Assembly (NCBI RefSeq): GCF_000739655.1
Contig: NZ_BATR01000094.1
Span: forward strand, 62,001-126,000
Source: Verrucomicrobium sp. BvORR106
GTDB lineage: Bacteria > Verrucomicrobiota > Verrucomicrobiia > Verrucomicrobiales > Verrucomicrobiaceae
Length of the DNA: 64,000 nt
Direction: 5' to 3'
Shown: positions 61,879 to 64,000 of the stretch, one piece after another
How positions within the stretch are numbered: the first letter of the stretch is position 1
Layout: each line of letters starts with the position of its first letter
The notes under the pieces: generated by a model
The model's database searches: none
What the model was told of the DNA's origin: nothing
What the model saw: the letters and a program-made list of their open reading frames with translations, nothing else
Made by a program: the position numbers and the translations under genes

Positions 61879-62217
61879 ATGAGTATGAGTGCCGTGAACC
61901 CTGAGTCAGAAACCCAGTCTGCCCCGGTGCCTCTGCCGGAGCTTCACGGCGGCATGATGAACCGTGAGGAGTTGCAGACAATGTTTGCTGACTATCGCGG
62001 GTGCGTGGAAATCACTGAGATCATTCCGAAGTTTGCCGCCCAGGAGCATGTGCCGGAGGTCTCATGCTGGACGCTGGATCATGCGGAAGAGTGGCTGCTG
62101 GGACGCAAAGTCCGGGCCGTGCAGGTACGCTATCGCTACGACGGTGGTGAGTGGTGGGACACGGTCATGATGCTGCCGGAGGGGTATCGGTTGGTGAGGA
62201 TCCGGCATGATTGGTAA
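61879..62217 (+). CDS. Small protein of unknown function, last gene of the nap operon
   Basis: The 112-residue product is soluble and has REELQTMFADYRGCVEITEI, WTLDHAEEWLLGRKVRAVQV and RYRYDGGEWWDTVMM. No cofactor motif is seen; the two cysteines are far apart. It follows the ferredoxin gene with a 1-base gap. The stop codon (TAA of TGG-TAA) lies at the start of the GGTAAG-type repeat. It could be an assembly factor, but nothing in its sequence shows this. Confidence 0.65.
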   Translation: MSMSAVNPESETQSAPVPLPELHGGMMNREELQTMFADYRGCVEITEIIPKFAAQEHVPEVSCWTLDHAEEWLLGRKVRAVQVRYRYDGGEWWDTVMMLPEGYRLVRIRHDW

Positions 62218-62257
62218 GCGGTAAGAGGTAAATGGTGGGTCGGTGAGTGGTAAGAGG
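62213..62257 (+). repeat. GGTAAG-type degenerate repeat
   Basis: GGTAAGCGGTAAGAGGTAAA, then TGGTGGGTCGGTGAGTGG and TAAGAGG. A minus-strand match is at 44548-44590. It covers the stop of the last nap gene. Confidence 0.6.
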
Positions 62258-62698
62258 AAGATGTGGAGGGGTGTTGGGGAGCGCGCGCATCTTGCGTGCT
62301 GTTCCTGGCATCTTGCCGGGAACGTCAGGGGCGATGCGGTTGTGGCATGTCGTGAGGAGAACCGGCCAACCGCGCGCGTTTTGGGGTGGTCACAAAGGAA
62401 CCGACCCTTCCACGTGCTCAGTCGAAGCTCTTCCTCGAAGAGGATGGGGCTACAAGCCCAACGTTGACGAGCTTCCAGCGAGTCTACGTTGGGTACGGGT
62501 GTTGAAGGCATGTACTCCGAAGGAGTTGTGGCGGTCTGCGTGCCTTTCGCATCCAAGGTTCCTTGGCAGAATAAACCAAGAATGGGGCCACTTTTTCCAT
62601 CGACGGTGGGGCGTCTGTCGCGAGAGCGGCCTTCCGCAGGATTCGTGCGGTCCCCTATGCTTCGTGGAATGGGGATGTCGGGGGGCGGAGTGTCGTAG
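62258..62698. other. Palindrome-rich spacer without a clear gene
   Basis: Blocks such as CATCTTGCGTGCTGTTCC, CATCTTGCCGGGAACG, CTCTTCCTCGAAGAGGA, CCCAACGTTGACG and ACTCCGAAGGAGTTGTGG follow each other. Open frames crossing them (for example on the plus strand to 62702) look like translated repeat DNA, not a real protein. It lies between the nap operon and the minus-strand gene at 62699. Confidence 0.5.
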
Positions 62699-63307
62699 CT
62701 AACTTGGGGTGGCTCCCGTGTCGATAATGTGTTGTTTCAAGGCTGCGAGGCGCTCAAACATCTGATCAAAGGGATCGGCTGCGGGAACGGCTATGAACTC
62801 GTCAGGATGGGTCTCGGCAAATCTGATCAAAAGGTCCGCAAGTTCAAGGACGCTGTCAGCCTGCTGTTCGATGGGTTTACGCTGCTCGCGTGTTTGCGCC
62901 CAGAAGGTCTCTTGTTCGTCGAGAGTGCCAAACGAGAGTAGCTGGATGTGGTGCTCCCGTAGCGCCTCGGCAGCCTCAAGAGTTTTGAATGCCCCAATGG
63001 CGCGAAATGCCTCTGGCTGATTGTAGATCATCGAGACGCGGCGAAACAGATCTCCGTCGTTGGAAAGTGCTTCATAAAAGTAGCGAAGCATTCTCCAGTC
63101 TTGCTGACGGGGGCTGAGGATTTGTTGAATCTGCTCCTCGGATGCAAAATGCCATTGCAATCCCAACGCAGATTGGAGCTTTGCATTGATCCCGGTATCG
63201 TAGTCTCGCATCAGATCGTTCTTCACCTTGAGAGCCTGATACGCGGCGACCATGGTGGCCTGGTGCTCAGGGGACAGAAGTGGCATGGAGTTCTGAGATT
63301 CGCTCAT
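62699..63307 (-). CDS. Helical protein of unknown function
   Basis: The 202-residue product is mostly helical and charged: HQATMVAAYQALKVKNDLMR, SPRQQDWRMLRYFYEALSND, HIQLLSFGTLDEQETFW and LELADLLIRFAETHPDEF. No signal or membrane helix. The phrase PFDQMFERLAALKQHIID ends it. The ATG at 63307 is favoured over an earlier one by the usual start of a polar segment. I recognise no family; a DUF of the immunity or phage-like sort is possible. Confidence 0.6.
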   Translation of the reverse strand: MSESQNSMPLLSPEHQATMVAAYQALKVKNDLMRDYDTGINAKLQSALGLQWHFASEEQIQQILSPRQQDWRMLRYFYEALSNDGDLFRRVSMIYNQPEAFRAIGAFKTLEAAEALREHHIQLLSFGTLDEQETFWAQTREQRKPIEQQADSVLELADLLIRFAETHPDEFIAVPAADPFDQMFERLAALKQHIIDTGATPS

Positions 63308-63517
63308 GGGGCTATGTGGCACCACAACTGTAAAATGTCATGCGCGTGAACCAGATGACTGGGAGGTTGGAAGATCAGTCGCGGGGGCGATCCAATGCAT
63401 CGTGCAAAGGGGATCCTGGGTGGGGATGGAGACGAACAAGAACCGAGACGGTTCTTCTACATTCGAAATGCGTGCCGGAAGGGGCGGACAGAGAGTCCGG
63501 GGATGATGGCTGATTCC

Positions 63518-63874
63518 TCACTCAAATCCCCAGACCGCGCGGGTGCGCCAGCGGTTCTGGCATTGGGGGCAAACGAAGACGCCGTCCGATTGATTTTTCT
63601 TCGCGTCCCAACCTTGGGACATGGGAGTTGAACAATTCGGGCAGGGTGCCGAGTTGGCGCGTGCAAGAGTGCGGAACATCCACAGGAACGAGGCGAAGGC
63701 GATGATGCCGCCGATGATCTGGACGATGATCGAGTTCCATTTTAGGCCGAGAGCGAAGACGCCGATACCCGCGGCCATGCCGAGCCAGCAACGCAGGAAG
63801 TACCCAAAGGTGCGCCGGTAGTGCCCGGGGAGGACGGGGATGTCGGGAGGCGGTGGCGATGGTGAGGGAGTCAT
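63518..63874 (-). CDS. Small membrane protein with a C-terminal zinc ribbon
   Basis: The 118-residue product has two hydrophobic stretches (FLRCWLGMAAGIGVFALGL and IIVQIIGGIIAFASFLWMF), then a ribbon with CPNC at the front and CPQC at the rear (about 23 residues apart), which probably binds zinc. A proline-rich start (SPSPPPPDIPVLPG) precedes them. The start at 63874 is used; the longer frame upstream is less protein-like. Function unknown. Confidence 0.68.
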   Translation of the reverse strand: MTPSPSPPPPDIPVLPGHYRRTFGYFLRCWLGMAAGIGVFALGLKWNSIIVQIIGGIIAFASFLWMFRTLARANSAPCPNCSTPMSQGWDAKKNQSDGVFVCPQCQNRWRTRAVWGFE

Positions 63875-64000
63875 GAGAAGAGTGTGGAGTTCATGGATGG
63901 CACATGGGGCGTGCAATGTGCTGGCGCTAATCCGGCGAGCCGCCGGGAAAAGCAGGCCGGCGGCCTGCGCTCCCCGAGCTGCTATTTGAGTGACAGGGGC

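Noticed and set aside
62247-62702. 151-residue open frame after the nap operon
   Set aside because: It reads through back-to-back palindromic blocks and shows no start signal or codon bias.

Overview
The window is about 64 kb of GC-rich bacterial DNA with closely packed genes on both strands. It most resembles Verrucomicrobiota, near Verrucomicrobium or Prosthecobacter; this rests on gene content alone. The pointers are a DUF1553/DUF1501 pair, a sulfatase, secreted esterases, PIG-L and Gfo/Idh proteins, many small lipoproteins, and intergenic space full of short palindromic repeats. I found no rRNA, tRNA, transposase, integrase, phage gene or CRISPR array.

Layout. 1-13 kb holds sugar-polymer and surface functions: the end of a DUF1553 protein and a DUF1501 protein, a DEAD-box helicase, a NagB-like / PIG-L / lipoprotein / Gfo-Idh group, a two-lobed acetylxylan-esterase-like protein, two sister lipoproteins and a PHP-type protein. 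13-19 kb holds two small heat shock proteins with possible dyad operators, overlapping serS and tilS, and an RsmB-type rRNA methyltransferase. 19-35 kb is secreted hydrolases: an ankyrin/beta-lactamase-fold fusion, a sulfatase, a three-gene operon (HtrA protease plus two sister beta-propeller proteins of about 1,235 residues), and a BD-FAE-like esterase facing a secreted protein I could not place. 35-45 kb has a GT39-like membrane protein, a glutathionylspermidine-synthase-like ligase with a YgiB-like lipoprotein, and a glycan operon (wecB, polysaccharide deacetylase, GT2, FAD oxidoreductase). 44-54 kb has a frameshifted pheA, scpB, an L,D-transpeptidase with an added N-terminal domain, a GAF/cytoplasmic subtilase pair, several small orphan genes, scpA and glpD.

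54-62 kb is a periplasmic nitrate reductase locus in an unusual form. napD, napA, a four-heme double NapB, a NapF-like ferredoxin and a short unknown gene run on the plus strand. A tetraheme cytochrome, a Tat-exported four-cluster ferredoxin and an NrfD-type membrane protein run divergently. No NapC or NapGH is present here, so the NrfCD-type module is the likely route for electrons from quinol to NapAB.

The strongest candidates for new biology are the HtrA/twin-propeller operon, the NapC-less nap module, and at least six families of short dispersed repeats that repeatedly sit on, or supply, the stop codons of genes. Also notable are a relic of the scpA 3' end bounding a two-gene islet, a 161-base serS/tilS overlap, and paired dyads upstream of hsp20.
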